Below are positions 25,683 to 33,759 of a stretch of DNA of 64,000 bases, one piece after another. Every line of letters begins with the position of its first letter. Within the stretch, counting starts at the first letter, position 1. Position numbers and translations under genes: made by a program. The stretch comes from an uncultured Collinsella sp. (GTDB lineage: Bacteria; Actinomycetota; Coriobacteriia; Coriobacteriales; Coriobacteriaceae). The notes under the pieces are model-generated. The model was not told the DNA's origin. It was given only the letters and a program-made list of their open reading frames with translations, and did no database searches. The DNA lies in NCBI GenBank assembly GCA_902491565.1, contig CABUIE010000003.1:104255-168254 (forward strand), in the 5' to 3' direction.

Positions 25683-26192
25683 CTAGTTCTCGGTTTGCTC
25701 AACCCGTACCTTGACACGTGTCGGATTGCCGTGGCTGTCGAGGGTCTTTGCATCGAGTGCCTGGATCTCGATGTACGCCTCGCCTTCTTTGATGTCGCCG
25801 GCGGGGCACGTCTCGATTGTCTTGCCGGTCTCGACCACACCGGATTCGTACATGGTCTCGTCGTTTTGGATGACGCGGAATCGCTGGGGAAATTTATTGT
25901 CTTGGACGTTTTGCACGTTGACGCGCAGTTTGCCGTCCTCCTGCAGCTGAGCGACCGGCGCGACCGAAATCGTCATCATGTTGTCGCGGACGATGGCGTC
26001 GAGCTCATCTTGGATTTCCTGGCGCGTTTTGCCCTCGGCCGTCGTAACCGAAGCGCCCGCCTCGGGTACGGGCTGCGACTGCCAAACGTATAGTCCTACG
26101 GCGACAAGGGCACAGACGATGGCCAAGCAGGCAACGATGAGCTTCTTGCGACGACCCAGGCCTGCAAAGTGGGGTGGCTTCTTCGCGCTCAT
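25683..26192 (-). CDS. Single-pass membrane protein of the surface cluster
   Basis: The 169-aa protein has a short basic cytoplasmic tail (GLGRRKK), one transmembrane helix (LIVACLAIVCALVAVGLYVW) and an extracellular beta-sandwich-like domain rich in Val/Thr/Gln (KLRVNVQNVQDN, RFRVIQNDETMYESG, AYIEIQAL). Its ATG overlaps the stop of the gene upstream (ATGA), so the two are translationally coupled. I do not recognise the family. Topology suggests a docking or accessory protein for the secreted neighbours. Confidence 0.65.
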   Translation of the reverse strand: MSAKKPPHFAGLGRRKKLIVACLAIVCALVAVGLYVWQSQPVPEAGASVTTAEGKTRQEIQDELDAIVRDNMMTISVAPVAQLQEDGKLRVNVQNVQDNKFPQRFRVIQNDETMYESGVVETGKTIETCPAGDIKEGEAYIEIQALDAKTLDSHGNPTRVKVRVEQTEN

Positions 26193-26485
26193 GTGGCATC
26201 CTTGGCGGTATAGATGCGCGCAAAGGTGGACGGGTCCGCTCCAAAGAGCATGTGAAGCATCAGGCGGCGCGAGTAGACGAGCTCTTCGAAGTCGGGAGGG
26301 AGCTCGATGTCGTGGATATGCGCGATGTGGTGGGCGAGCGCCGAGAACGACTCGGGGTCGCAGATCACATCGGTGGTAACGTGGTAGACCGTCGTATCGG
26401 GGAATGCCTCTTCGTCGAAAGGCAGGAGATGGGGATCGTCGTCGACTTCGATGGCGATGCCGTACTGGGGCCAGTAATATGCCAT
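26189..26485 (-). CDS. Small hypothetical protein, first gene of the surface cluster
   Basis: The 98-aa soluble protein starts MAYYWPQYGIAIEVDDDPH and is rich in acidic and aromatic residues. The beginning resembles the strand and acidic residues of endonuclease-like folds (WPQYGIAIEVDDDPH), but no complete catalytic set is visible, so I assign no function. The start follows GGGAGG. It overlaps the next gene by 4 bp, and its promoter would lie in the 345-base gap upstream. Confidence 0.6.
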   Translation of the reverse strand: MAYYWPQYGIAIEVDDDPHLLPFDEEAFPDTTVYHVTTDVICDPESFSALAHHIAHIHDIELPPDFEELVYSRRLMLHMLFGADPSTFARIYTAKDAT

Positions 26486-26830
26486 GGGAACCTCCCTGCT
26501 TCTGGGGCCAAAACTTCTGTCGGTTTTGGCTGTCGATGCCGACGGTATCAGCTACTACTTGACCAATTGCTGACCAAATGCTTGACGGATTGGTGTCTCC
26601 GCAGGTAAAAGGCGGCAAAAATACTCCAACTTTTTTCGAGCGACAATCGCGCGGTCGGCGACGGCGGGGCCATATGTGTCAAAAGCATCGTCTGCCGAGG
26701 AAATCAAGCCGCTCGCCGAATTGCACGAACGTAAAAATCGCCAATTATGGAGACGGTCTCGAACACGTCGACGAAACGATGCGGTAACATCTCCCTGCAA
26801 ACACTGTAGTTAGCTAAAGGGGGAGTTCGC
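26486..26830. promoter_or_regulatory. Divergent intergenic region, possible control elements
   Basis: This 345-base gap separates the surface-protein unit (minus) from the lactate dehydrogenase operon (plus). It holds a perfect 8-bp stem GCCAAAAC / GTTTTGGC (26507-26514 and 26523-26530) and two tandem 11-mers TGACCAAWTGC (26560-26570, 26571-26581), spaced one helical turn apart as operator half-sites often are. Short open frames here look random. No gene is supported. Confidence 0.4.
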
Positions 26831-28432
26831 GTGTCTGCAACCATCAAACCCTTCACCGACGAGTTCGAAGAGTATGGTCGCGATGAGTCTCGCGCATCGG
26901 GCGAGGCCTCGAGCATCTCGTTTCCGACAACGGAAAACGAGGTCCGTGCCATTTTGGAAAAGCTCCATGCCGAGCGTGTCCCGGTAACGGTTCAGGGCGC
27001 CCGAACCGGCCTTGCCGCCGGTGCCGTGCCCCACGGCGGGCATATCCTCAATACTTCCCGTATGAATCGCTACTTGGGCCTTCGCCGCGATGAACAAGGC
27101 CAATTTCTGCTGCGCGTGGAGCCGGGCGTTGTGCTCTCGGAGCTGCGCAAGCAGCTGAGCAAGAAGGTGCTGCCGACTGCTGGTTGGGACCAGGCATCGC
27201 TTGAGGCCTACGAGGAGTTCCAAGAGGCCCCCGAGCAGTTCTTTCCCACCGATCCCACCGAGACGTTTGCCTGTCTGGGCGGCATGGCGGCATGTAACGC
27301 CTCTGGTGCCCGCAGCTACGCCTACGGTCCCATGCGCCCACATATCACGGGACTCCACGTCGCACTGGCTGATGGCGATTTGCTTGAGCTTCAGCGCGGC
27401 GAGGCTTTTGCCCAGGGCCGCCACCTGTCGCTCGTGACGGCAGCGGGCCGTACGCTCGAGCTCGATCTTCCCGACTACACCATGCCCAAGACAAAAAATG
27501 CCTCAGGCTATTTCGTTGCGGACGAAATGGACGCCATCGACCTCTTTATCGGTGCTTGCGGCACGCTCGGCGTTATCACCGAGCTCGAGATTGCCCTGCA
27601 GGCGGCGCCTGCGGTCGTTTGGGGTGTGAGCTGCTTTTTCGATAGCGAAGACAAGGCCGTGTCCTTTACCGATTCCATGCGTCCCGTCCTGTCCCATGCG
27701 GCTGCCATCGAGTACTTCGACGCTGGCGCCCTGGATATTCTACGTCGCCAGCGCGAGCAGTCGACGGCGTTTGCCTCGCTGCCGGCGCTCGACAAAGAGG
27801 CCAAGGTCTGTGTCTACGTGGAGCTCGACTGCGATGACGAGGCCCAGGCGACCGAGGAACTGTACCACCTGGGATGGGTGCTCGAGTTTGCGGGTGGCCG
27901 CGACGATGCGACATGGGTCGCGCGCACCGAGGTTGATCGCGAGTGCCAGCGGTTCTTCCGCCATGCGGTCCCCGAGAGCGTCAACATGCTTATCGACGAG
28001 CGTCGCCGCACGGATCCCACCATCACCAAACTGGGTTCGGACATGTCGGTGCCCAATGCACGCCTTGCCGATGTCGTGGCCCTCTATCGCCGCACACTGG
28101 CCGAAAGCGGGCTTGAATCTGCTGCCTGGGGGCACGTCGGTAACAACCATCTGCATGTGAACATCCTGCCGCGCGATGCGCAGGACTACCGTCGCGGTGG
28201 CGAGCTGTTTGCCCAGTGGGCTGCGGAGGTAACGGCTATGGGCGGTGCCGTTTCTGCCGAGCACGGCGTCGGCAAGATCAAGGCGGGCTTCTTAGAGACG
28301 ATGTACGGTCACGAGGCCATGGTCGAGTCGGCGCGGCTCAAGCTCCAGCTCGATCCCGACGGGCAGCTGGGTCGCGGCAACCTGTTTTCGGAGAAGCTCT
28401 TGGATGAGCTTGTCCAGAAAGGGGGCGCGTGA
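26831..28432 (+). CDS. FAD-linked D-lactate dehydrogenase/glycolate oxidase-type subunit of an Etf-coupled complex
   Basis: The 533-aa protein has the PCMH/VAO FAD-binding site (VTVQGARTGLAAGAVPHGG), a second FAD segment YTMPKTKNASGYF, and a C-terminal FAD-oxidase domain with WGHVGNNHLHVNILPRD and AEHGVGKIKAGFL. These are the landmarks of GlcD/LctD-type 2-hydroxyacid dehydrogenases. It is followed within 2 bp by EtfB and EtfA genes. In Acetobacterium woodii the same trio forms the NAD+-dependent, ferredoxin-driven lactate dehydrogenase. The start is GTG after GGGGGAG. Confidence 0.9.
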   Translation: MSATIKPFTDEFEEYGRDESRASGEASSISFPTTENEVRAILEKLHAERVPVTVQGARTGLAAGAVPHGGHILNTSRMNRYLGLRRDEQGQFLLRVEPGVVLSELRKQLSKKVLPTAGWDQASLEAYEEFQEAPEQFFPTDPTETFACLGGMAACNASGARSYAYGPMRPHITGLHVALADGDLLELQRGEAFAQGRHLSLVTAAGRTLELDLPDYTMPKTKNASGYFVADEMDAIDLFIGACGTLGVITELEIALQAAPAVVWGVSCFFDSEDKAVSFTDSMRPVLSHAAAIEYFDAGALDILRRQREQSTAFASLPALDKEAKVCVYVELDCDDEAQATEELYHLGWVLEFAGGRDDATWVARTEVDRECQRFFRHAVPESVNMLIDERRRTDPTITKLGSDMSVPNARLADVVALYRRTLAESGLESAAWGHVGNNHLHVNILPRDAQDYRRGGELFAQWAAEVTAMGGAVSAEHGVGKIKAGFLETMYGHEAMVESARLKLQLDPDGQLGRGNLFSEKLLDELVQKGGA

Positions 28433-28434
28433 AG

Positions 28435-29250
28435 ATGAGCGATTTCCATATGGTGGTGTGCGTCAAGGCCGTGCCGGGCAGCACCGAGGTCAAGATGGAC
28501 CCCAAGACCAATACCATCGTGCGCGATGGCAAGCAGGCGGTCATTAATCCCTTTGATGCGAGCGCTTTGGAATGCGCGCTGGCGCTGAAAGACGACTTTA
28601 TCGGCTTTGGCATGGACGTGCGCGTAACGGTGGTGTCGATGGGCATCCCCGCGACCGAGTCGCTGCTGCGCGACTGCATCGCCCGCGGTGCCGACGACGC
28701 GCTGCTGCTGACCGATCGCGCCTTTGCAGGTGCCGATACCCTGGCGACCACCTATGCCCTCAAGTGCGGCATCGAGGCGCTCGACGAGGACTTCGACCTG
28801 CTCATCTGCGGCAAGATGGCGGTGGATGGCGATACGGCCCAGATTGGTCCCGAGCTTGCCGGTGCCTTTGAGATTCCCTGCGTGACCGACGTGAGTTGCG
28901 TGCAGAGCGCGGGCTTTACGACCTGTGGCTCGCTGGCGCTCATTCACGGATGCGATGCCGGCGAGGAGACGGTGTATCTTGAGATGCCGTGCGCGATGAC
29001 GACTGCCAAGGAGATTGGCCAGTTGCGTATGCCGAGTATTGCCGGTATTCGCGCGGCGGAGGAGGCGGACGTGCGCGTGGTCAGTGCCGCCGACGTGAAC
29101 GCCGACCCCGCGCGTTGCGGTCTTGCCGGGTCGCCGACACAGGTCGTGCGCTCGTTTGTGCCCGACCGTGACCAAACGTGCGAGGCCGTTGAGGGAACGG
29201 CGTCCGAGCAGGCGGTAAAACTTGCCAAGATTATCGAGGGGATGGCATAG
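28435..29250 (+). CDS. etfB: Electron transfer flavoprotein beta subunit
   Basis: The 271-aa protein begins with VVCVKAVPGST and holds INPFDASALECALALKD, the AMP/FAD-binding loop ICGKMAVDGDTAQIGPELA and the recognition-loop region typical of EtfB. A GTG at 28429 is in frame, but GGGGG is better spaced for the ATG at 28435. In bifurcating Etf complexes the beta subunit binds a second FAD and takes NADH. It sits between the dehydrogenase and EtfA genes, fitting LctB of acetogens. Confidence 0.92.
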   Translation: MSDFHMVVCVKAVPGSTEVKMDPKTNTIVRDGKQAVINPFDASALECALALKDDFIGFGMDVRVTVVSMGIPATESLLRDCIARGADDALLLTDRAFAGADTLATTYALKCGIEALDEDFDLLICGKMAVDGDTAQIGPELAGAFEIPCVTDVSCVQSAGFTTCGSLALIHGCDAGEETVYLEMPCAMTTAKEIGQLRMPSIAGIRAAEEADVRVVSAADVNADPARCGLAGSPTQVVRSFVPDRDQTCEAVEGTASEQAVKLAKIIEGMA

Positions 29251-30456
29251 ATGAGCGGACTGATTATCGATAGCGAAACCTGTATCGGCTGCGGTCGCTG
29301 CGTTCGTGCCTGTGCCTCGGGCGGCATCGTAGTGGAAGGCGAGCGACCCAACCGATGCGCCCATGTAACCGACGGCTGCATCCTATGCGGTGGGTGTGTC
29401 GACGCCTGCCCTGTCAACGCTATCTCGATCGAGCGTGACGAGGCTGCTGGTGCGGTGGACCTTGATGCATATCGAGACATTTGGGTATTCGCGCAGACCG
29501 ACGAGCGCGATACGGTGACTCCCGTTGCCTATGAGCTTATGGGCAAGGGGCGCGAGCTTGCCGATGCTCGCGGCTGCCGTCTGGTGGCACTGGTCGGCAT
29601 GAGTCCCGAGGGCTCGCTCGGGGACCTGGAGCATCTGGTTTGCGCGGGCGCCGACGAAGTCCTGGCCTGTCGCGACGAGCGCCTGCGCCAAAACGATGCG
29701 GAGATCTACGCCCGCTTGATCTGCGATTTGGTAGCCGAACGCAAACCCGAGGCCATCCTATACGGTGCGACCGCTTTTGGTCGCGAACTGGCACCCGGCG
29801 TTGCCGTGCGTTTGCAGACGGGCCTTACGGCTGACTGCACCGTACTTTCGATGGATACAGAGACGGGACTGCTGCAACAGACGCGTCCGGCGTTTGGCGG
29901 CAACCTGATGGCCACCATCATTTGCCCCAACCACCGTCCGCAGATGGCAACGGTGCGCCCCGGTATCTTTAAGGCTCCCGACTTCGACTACGGCCGCTCT
30001 GGCACGATCACCCAGATATCGCTTGCGGATGATGCTAAGGCTCGTGTCGAGATCTCGATTCCCGCCGAGGAGTGGGGACAGCAGCCCTCGATCGCCAATG
30101 CCGAGCGCCTGGTCGTGGTGGGTCGCGGCATTGGTTCCAAGAAAAACCTGCCGCTGATGCGAAGGCTCGCCGAGGCCCTGGGAGCCGAGCTCGGCTGCAC
30201 GCGACCTGTCGTGGAGGCCGGCTGGTTGGAGTATCGCCATCAGATTGGCCAGACGGGTGTATCGGTCTCGCCCAAGCTCCTCGTGAGCATCGGTGTCTCG
30301 GGTGCCATCCAGCATCTCGCCGGCATCGGTGGGGCGGAGTGCGTTATCGCCATCAACGAGGACCCAGATGCCCCCATTTTTGGTGCTGCCCAGTACAAGG
30401 TTGTTGGGGACGCCGTCGAGGTTGTCGAGGAGCTGCTGGCCCAGCTTGAGCGCTAG
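29251..30456 (+). CDS. etfA: Electron transfer flavoprotein alpha subunit with N-terminal two-cluster ferredoxin domain
   Basis: The 401-aa protein begins with two 4Fe-4S motifs: C11-C14-C17-C21 in CIGCGRCVRAC and C43-C46-C49-C53 in CILCGGCVDACP. It continues with a standard EtfA and its FAD domain (VSPKLLVSIGVSGAIQHL, NEDPDAPIFGAAQYKV). EtfA with a fused ferredoxin is a hallmark of LctC in electron-bifurcating (confurcating) lactate dehydrogenase and of CarE-type complexes. ATG follows the EtfB stop directly. Its end overlaps the convergent HD-domain gene by 4 bp. Confidence 0.92.
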   Translation: MSGLIIDSETCIGCGRCVRACASGGIVVEGERPNRCAHVTDGCILCGGCVDACPVNAISIERDEAAGAVDLDAYRDIWVFAQTDERDTVTPVAYELMGKGRELADARGCRLVALVGMSPEGSLGDLEHLVCAGADEVLACRDERLRQNDAEIYARLICDLVAERKPEAILYGATAFGRELAPGVAVRLQTGLTADCTVLSMDTETGLLQQTRPAFGGNLMATIICPNHRPQMATVRPGIFKAPDFDYGRSGTITQISLADDAKARVEISIPAEEWGQQPSIANAERLVVVGRGIGSKKNLPLMRRLAEALGAELGCTRPVVEAGWLEYRHQIGQTGVSVSPKLLVSIGVSGAIQHLAGIGGAECVIAINEDPDAPIFGAAQYKVVGDAVEVVEELLAQLER

Positions 30457-31265
30457 GCGCGCGCCAGCCAGTCGCGCATCTCGTCCTTTAGACGGCTCCA
30501 GGTTGCCTGCGTGGCGGGATCGGTAAAGGGGCGCACAATGCCAAAGGGTGCGTCGAGCAGGCGGTAGATATCGCCCTGCTCGCGCGCCAGCGCGCGGCTT
30601 GCCGGATAGACGAGCTCAAACATAAAGCAGATAAGCCCCACCAGGTAGTCCGCCGGCTCGTTGCGCTCGTCGCGCGCGACGCACCGATGCTCGTCAAAGG
30701 CGGCAAGCGTCGGTACCGAAAAGCGACTTGCTAGAAACGCGTCCTCATCCACTTTGAGGATGGTGTCGACGGTGCTGTCGGCGATGGTGCGCATAATGTC
30801 GATTTTGTCACCATCGCGCACGATATCGCAGAAGCACCGTGTACGCTCGTCGAGTTGTGCCGGCAGGCGAAAGTCGCTGTGATAGGCGATGCTCGCTCGG
30901 ATGAGCTCGTCATGCGCACCGGTTTCGATAAAGTCACGGATGTTTGTCGTGACGGGTGCATCGGCGGGATTCTCGCCAAAGAGGACCTCGATGCCCAGCG
31001 CCGCATGGCTCATGCTCTCGGCGTCCTTAAAGGTGTCCCAGCGTCGCAGCTGCTCAAAGCGGCCCATATCGTGTAGCAGGCCGCAAAGCCATGCCAGGTC
31101 AATATCTTCTGACGACCAGCCCTGCTCGCGCGCTACGGCATCGCATGCCTCGGCCACGTGGTACGTATGCTCGATTTTGAGCGCGATGCGTGGGTTGGTG
31201 GCGTCGTAGGCATCGGTGTAGCTTTTGAAGGCCGCGCGCGCCCGGTCTCGATCGATAGCTGTCAT
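30453..31265 (-). CDS. HD-domain phosphohydrolase
   Basis: The 270-aa protein has the metal-binding signature of the HD superfamily: the first His in HTYHVAEACDA, the paired His-Asp in LLHDMGRF, and a later His in MSHAALGIEV. Such enzymes hydrolyse nucleotides or phosphodiesters. The similarity to HD proteins of unknown substrate is clear, but nothing points to one substrate. It is monocistronic, with its start at 31265, and runs against the Etf operon. Confidence 0.85.
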   Translation of the reverse strand: MTAIDRDRARAAFKSYTDAYDATNPRIALKIEHTYHVAEACDAVAREQGWSSEDIDLAWLCGLLHDMGRFEQLRRWDTFKDAESMSHAALGIEVLFGENPADAPVTTNIRDFIETGAHDELIRASIAYHSDFRLPAQLDERTRCFCDIVRDGDKIDIMRTIADSTVDTILKVDEDAFLASRFSVPTLAAFDEHRCVARDERNEPADYLVGLICFMFELVYPASRALAREQGDIYRLLDAPFGIVRPFTDPATQATWSRLKDEMRDWLARA

Positions 31266-31391
31266 AATGACTTCCTAAAAAGTTGTGTCTTTCGATCCGG
31301 TGGCAATTGTAGGTGAACTCGGTTGCTGTCGGATGATGATTCTGCCGTATCGCTACATGCGGCTCGGAGACCTTGTCAGGATGAGAAGCGT

Positions 31392-32084
31392 ATGGTGCTC
31401 AAAATCGTTAGAACCGTCTGGCCGGTGATGCTTACCTATGTTGCGATAGCCGCGCCGTGCGGAATGATTATGGCGCAGACGGGAATGGAACCCTGGATGG
31501 TTTTTGCCCTGAGCAGCACGTTCGTGACGGGCAGCGGGCAGTTTATGATCTGCAATCTGTGGCTGGCAGGTGTGCCTGCAGCATCGATCGTCGCGAGCGT
31601 CGCCGCAATCTCCTCGCGCTTTGCGCTTTACTCGGCATCGATCGCACCGCATCTGAGGGGTGTTTCGAAGCGTCAGACGCTGGCTGTTGCCGCGACACTT
31701 ACCGAGGAGGCATATGGCATCTCGCTTGCCAAGTTGGTTGAAGGGGAGGATTGGGGCCCGCGCGAGTCCTTTGTGCTCAACGTGATCCTCATCGCAACAT
31801 GGGGCGTTTCGTGTACGATGGGCGCCATCGTCGGCGCCGTTGTCGATGTTCCCACCGCCATTGCAGCCTTTGTCTGCACCTCGCTCTTTATCTGCCTGCT
31901 CTTTTCGCAGCGGCTGTCGCGCGGTAACGTTGTCGCGGCGGTTTCGGGCGCGGTGTCCGTCGCCGTATGCAAGTTCTTGGGCCTCGCGAATATTGCCGTG
32001 CCGGCAAGCGTCGTGGTCGGCATTGCCATTGCGCTGGCGTGCGATGCTGTATTTGACGGAAGAGGTGCCCGCGATGCCCGTTAA
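31392..32084 (+). CDS. azlC: AzlC family branched-chain amino acid exporter, large subunit
   Basis: The 230-aa protein has hydrophobic helices and the AzlC landmarks PCGMIMAQTGM, TGSGQFM and LTEEAYGISLAK. AzlC with AzlD exports branched-chain amino acids and analogues. I chose ATG 31392 after GAGAAG, in preference to an upstream in-frame start with no ribosome site. The end overlaps the azlD start by 11 bp, typical of translational coupling. Confidence 0.88.
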   Translation: MVLKIVRTVWPVMLTYVAIAAPCGMIMAQTGMEPWMVFALSSTFVTGSGQFMICNLWLAGVPAASIVASVAAISSRFALYSASIAPHLRGVSKRQTLAVAATLTEEAYGISLAKLVEGEDWGPRESFVLNVILIATWGVSCTMGAIVGAVVDVPTAIAAFVCTSLFICLLFSQRLSRGNVVAAVSGAVSVAVCKFLGLANIAVPASVVVGIAIALACDAVFDGRGARDAR

Positions 32085-32397
32085 CGAGTTCTTGGTTCTG
32101 TGGCTGTCGTCGTGGGCTGCTATCGCGTTCTTTCGCATCGCGCCGGCGTTCGCCTTGCGCGGGCGGACCCTGTCGCCCCGTATTACCGAGGCCCTGGGCT
32201 ATATCCCGCCCGCTGCCTTTGCCGCGCTGGTCGCCAACGACTTGGTGAGCCCCGGCGCGTTCGACGCGGGACTCTGGCCTGCCTTGGTTCCCTGGATTGC
32301 GGCCGCCGGCGTCGTGGTCGTGGCGGTCAAGACAAAATCGATGCTGTGGTGCTGCGTCTCGGGCATCGTACTCTATATCGTCTTGAGCCTTATATAG
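32074..32397 (+). CDS. azlD: AzlD family branched-chain amino acid exporter, small subunit
   Basis: This is a 107-aa hydrophobic protein of the AzlD type, with four predicted helices and the segments ALGYIPPAAFAALVAND and VKTKSMLWC. It overlaps azlC by 11 bp and is expected to form the export pore with it. Together they may balance uptake by the Liv importer further along the window. Confidence 0.87.
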   Translation: MPVNEFLVLWLSSWAAIAFFRIAPAFALRGRTLSPRITEALGYIPPAAFAALVANDLVSPGAFDAGLWPALVPWIAAAGVVVVAVKTKSMLWCCVSGIVLYIVLSLI

Positions 32398-32547
32398 GGG
32401 TGGCGTCGCGGGCGCCGAATCTCGTTCCATCCCAACTTGTCGAATTTTTCACCGAGCTGGTCTATTTCTTCTGGTACCATGGTCAAACTTTACTGTAGCA
32501 AAGCGTGACGTGGGCTTTTGTACCCCGTCAGCGGAAATGGGGGTTTC

Positions 32548-33570
32548 ATGGCACAGGAAGCAACCGCCAACGAGCAAAAGAAATTCAAGGTCCCGCGCAT
32601 TCCGGGCGACATCATGATCTATCCGATGATCGTCGGTCTTTTGCTCAACACCTTCTGCCCGCAGGTCTTTGAGGTCGGCGGCTTCTTTACGGCTGCCTGC
32701 CGCGGTGGCTCCAACACCATCGTTGCCGCGATCCTGCTGTTTGTGGGCGCCGGCATCAGCTTTAAGTCCACGCCGGGCGCCATCAAGACCGGCATCGTCG
32801 TGCTGATCCCCAAGCTGGTCGTCGCAGCGGTTCTCGGCCTAGGCGTGGCATATTTCTTTAACGACAACTTCCTGGGTCTGAGCTCCGTGTCTATCATCGG
32901 CGGCATCACGTTTTGCAACATGGCGCTCTATACGGGCATCATGGGCGAGTTCGGCGATGAGTCCGAGCAGGGCGCCGTCGGTATCCTGTTCTTTACGGCC
33001 GGCCCCGCCGTCACGATGATCATCCTTGGTGTTTCGGGTCTTGCCAACATCCCTGTCGGTACTATCATCGGCTCCATTTTGCCGCTCGTTATCGGCATGG
33101 TTCTGGGCAACTTGTTCCCGTTTATCAAGAACCTGCTGGTTCCCGGCGCCAATCCCGCGATCGCTGTAATTGGTTTTCAGCTCGGTGCGTCCATGAGCCT
33201 TTCGAGCCTCATCGCCGGTGGTATTTCCGGCATCTTGCTGGGCCTTGTCACGCTGTTTGTCGTCGGTCCCATCACCTTTGCGTTCGAGCGCCTGTGCGGT
33301 GGTAACGGCAAGGCTGCCGTGGCTTGTTCCACCATCGCCGGCACGGCTATGACCACGCCGGTTGCTCTCGCCGAGGTCGCGCCGCGCTACGCCGAGCTTG
33401 CGCCCACCGCGTACGCCCAGATCGCCACTGCCGTTATCATCACGGCAATCATGGCTCCGATTCTGACCGGCTGGGTCGACAAGAAGTTCTGCCAGGGCAA
33501 GGAGGACCTGTCGCCTGCCGGTGTCGAGGCCATCGAGGAGGCCGTCGCGACCGACATCGATGGCGAGTAA
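32548..33570 (+). CDS. kdgT: 2-keto-3-deoxygluconate permease (KdgT family)
   Basis: The 340-aa membrane protein shows the KdgT pattern: FKVPRIPGDIMIYPMIVGLL at the start, GISFKSTPGAIKTG, ITFCNMALYTGIMGEFGDE, GTAMTTPVALAEVAPRY and a final helix before a charged tail. KdgT imports 2-keto-3-deoxygluconate, a pectin breakdown product, with protons. No KDG kinase or aldolase gene is visible nearby, so the metabolic link is missing here. ATG 32548 follows GGGGG; terminator-like DNA follows. Confidence 0.9.
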   Translation: MAQEATANEQKKFKVPRIPGDIMIYPMIVGLLLNTFCPQVFEVGGFFTAACRGGSNTIVAAILLFVGAGISFKSTPGAIKTGIVVLIPKLVVAAVLGLGVAYFFNDNFLGLSSVSIIGGITFCNMALYTGIMGEFGDESEQGAVGILFFTAGPAVTMIILGVSGLANIPVGTIIGSILPLVIGMVLGNLFPFIKNLLVPGANPAIAVIGFQLGASMSLSSLIAGGISGILLGLVTLFVVGPITFAFERLCGGNGKAAVACSTIAGTAMTTPVALAEVAPRYAELAPTAYAQIATAVIITAIMAPILTGWVDKKFCQGKEDLSPAGVEAIEEAVATDIDGE

Positions 33571-33616
33571 CGGCCGTTACCGATAATTGATTCCGGCGTG
33601 CAGTTCGCGTCGTCCG

Positions 33617-33660
33617 AGCGCCCGAACAGAAACTGTTTTGCAGTGATGTTCGGGCGCTTT
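33617..33660 (+). terminator. Probable terminator after kdgT
   Basis: The 12-bp perfect stem AGCGCCCGAACA (33617-33628) with TGTTCGGGCGCT (33647-33658) has an 18-base loop and a short T tail. A second perfect hairpin CCCTTTACTCC/GGAGTAAAGGG follows at 33670-33694. Confidence 0.65.
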
Positions 33661-33669
33661 GCTATGATT

Positions 33670-33694
33670 CCCTTTACTCCTGCGGAGTAAAGGG
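33670..33694. repeat. Second perfect hairpin upstream of the diguanylate cyclase
   Basis: Two 11-bp perfect arms flank a 3-base loop (TGC), about 65 bases before the GTG start of the next gene. It may be a 5' leader structure or an operator; no T run follows. Confidence 0.5.
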
Positions 33695-33759
33695 GTGTTT
33701 ATTGCCCTGATTCGAATTGGGCGATTCTGACCATTCGGATATTGAAGGGATGGCGTCTA

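Noticed and set aside
32548..33570. A pectin or hexuronate utilisation operon around kdgT
   Set aside because: The permease stands alone; no KDG kinase, aldolase or regulator gene is beside it.
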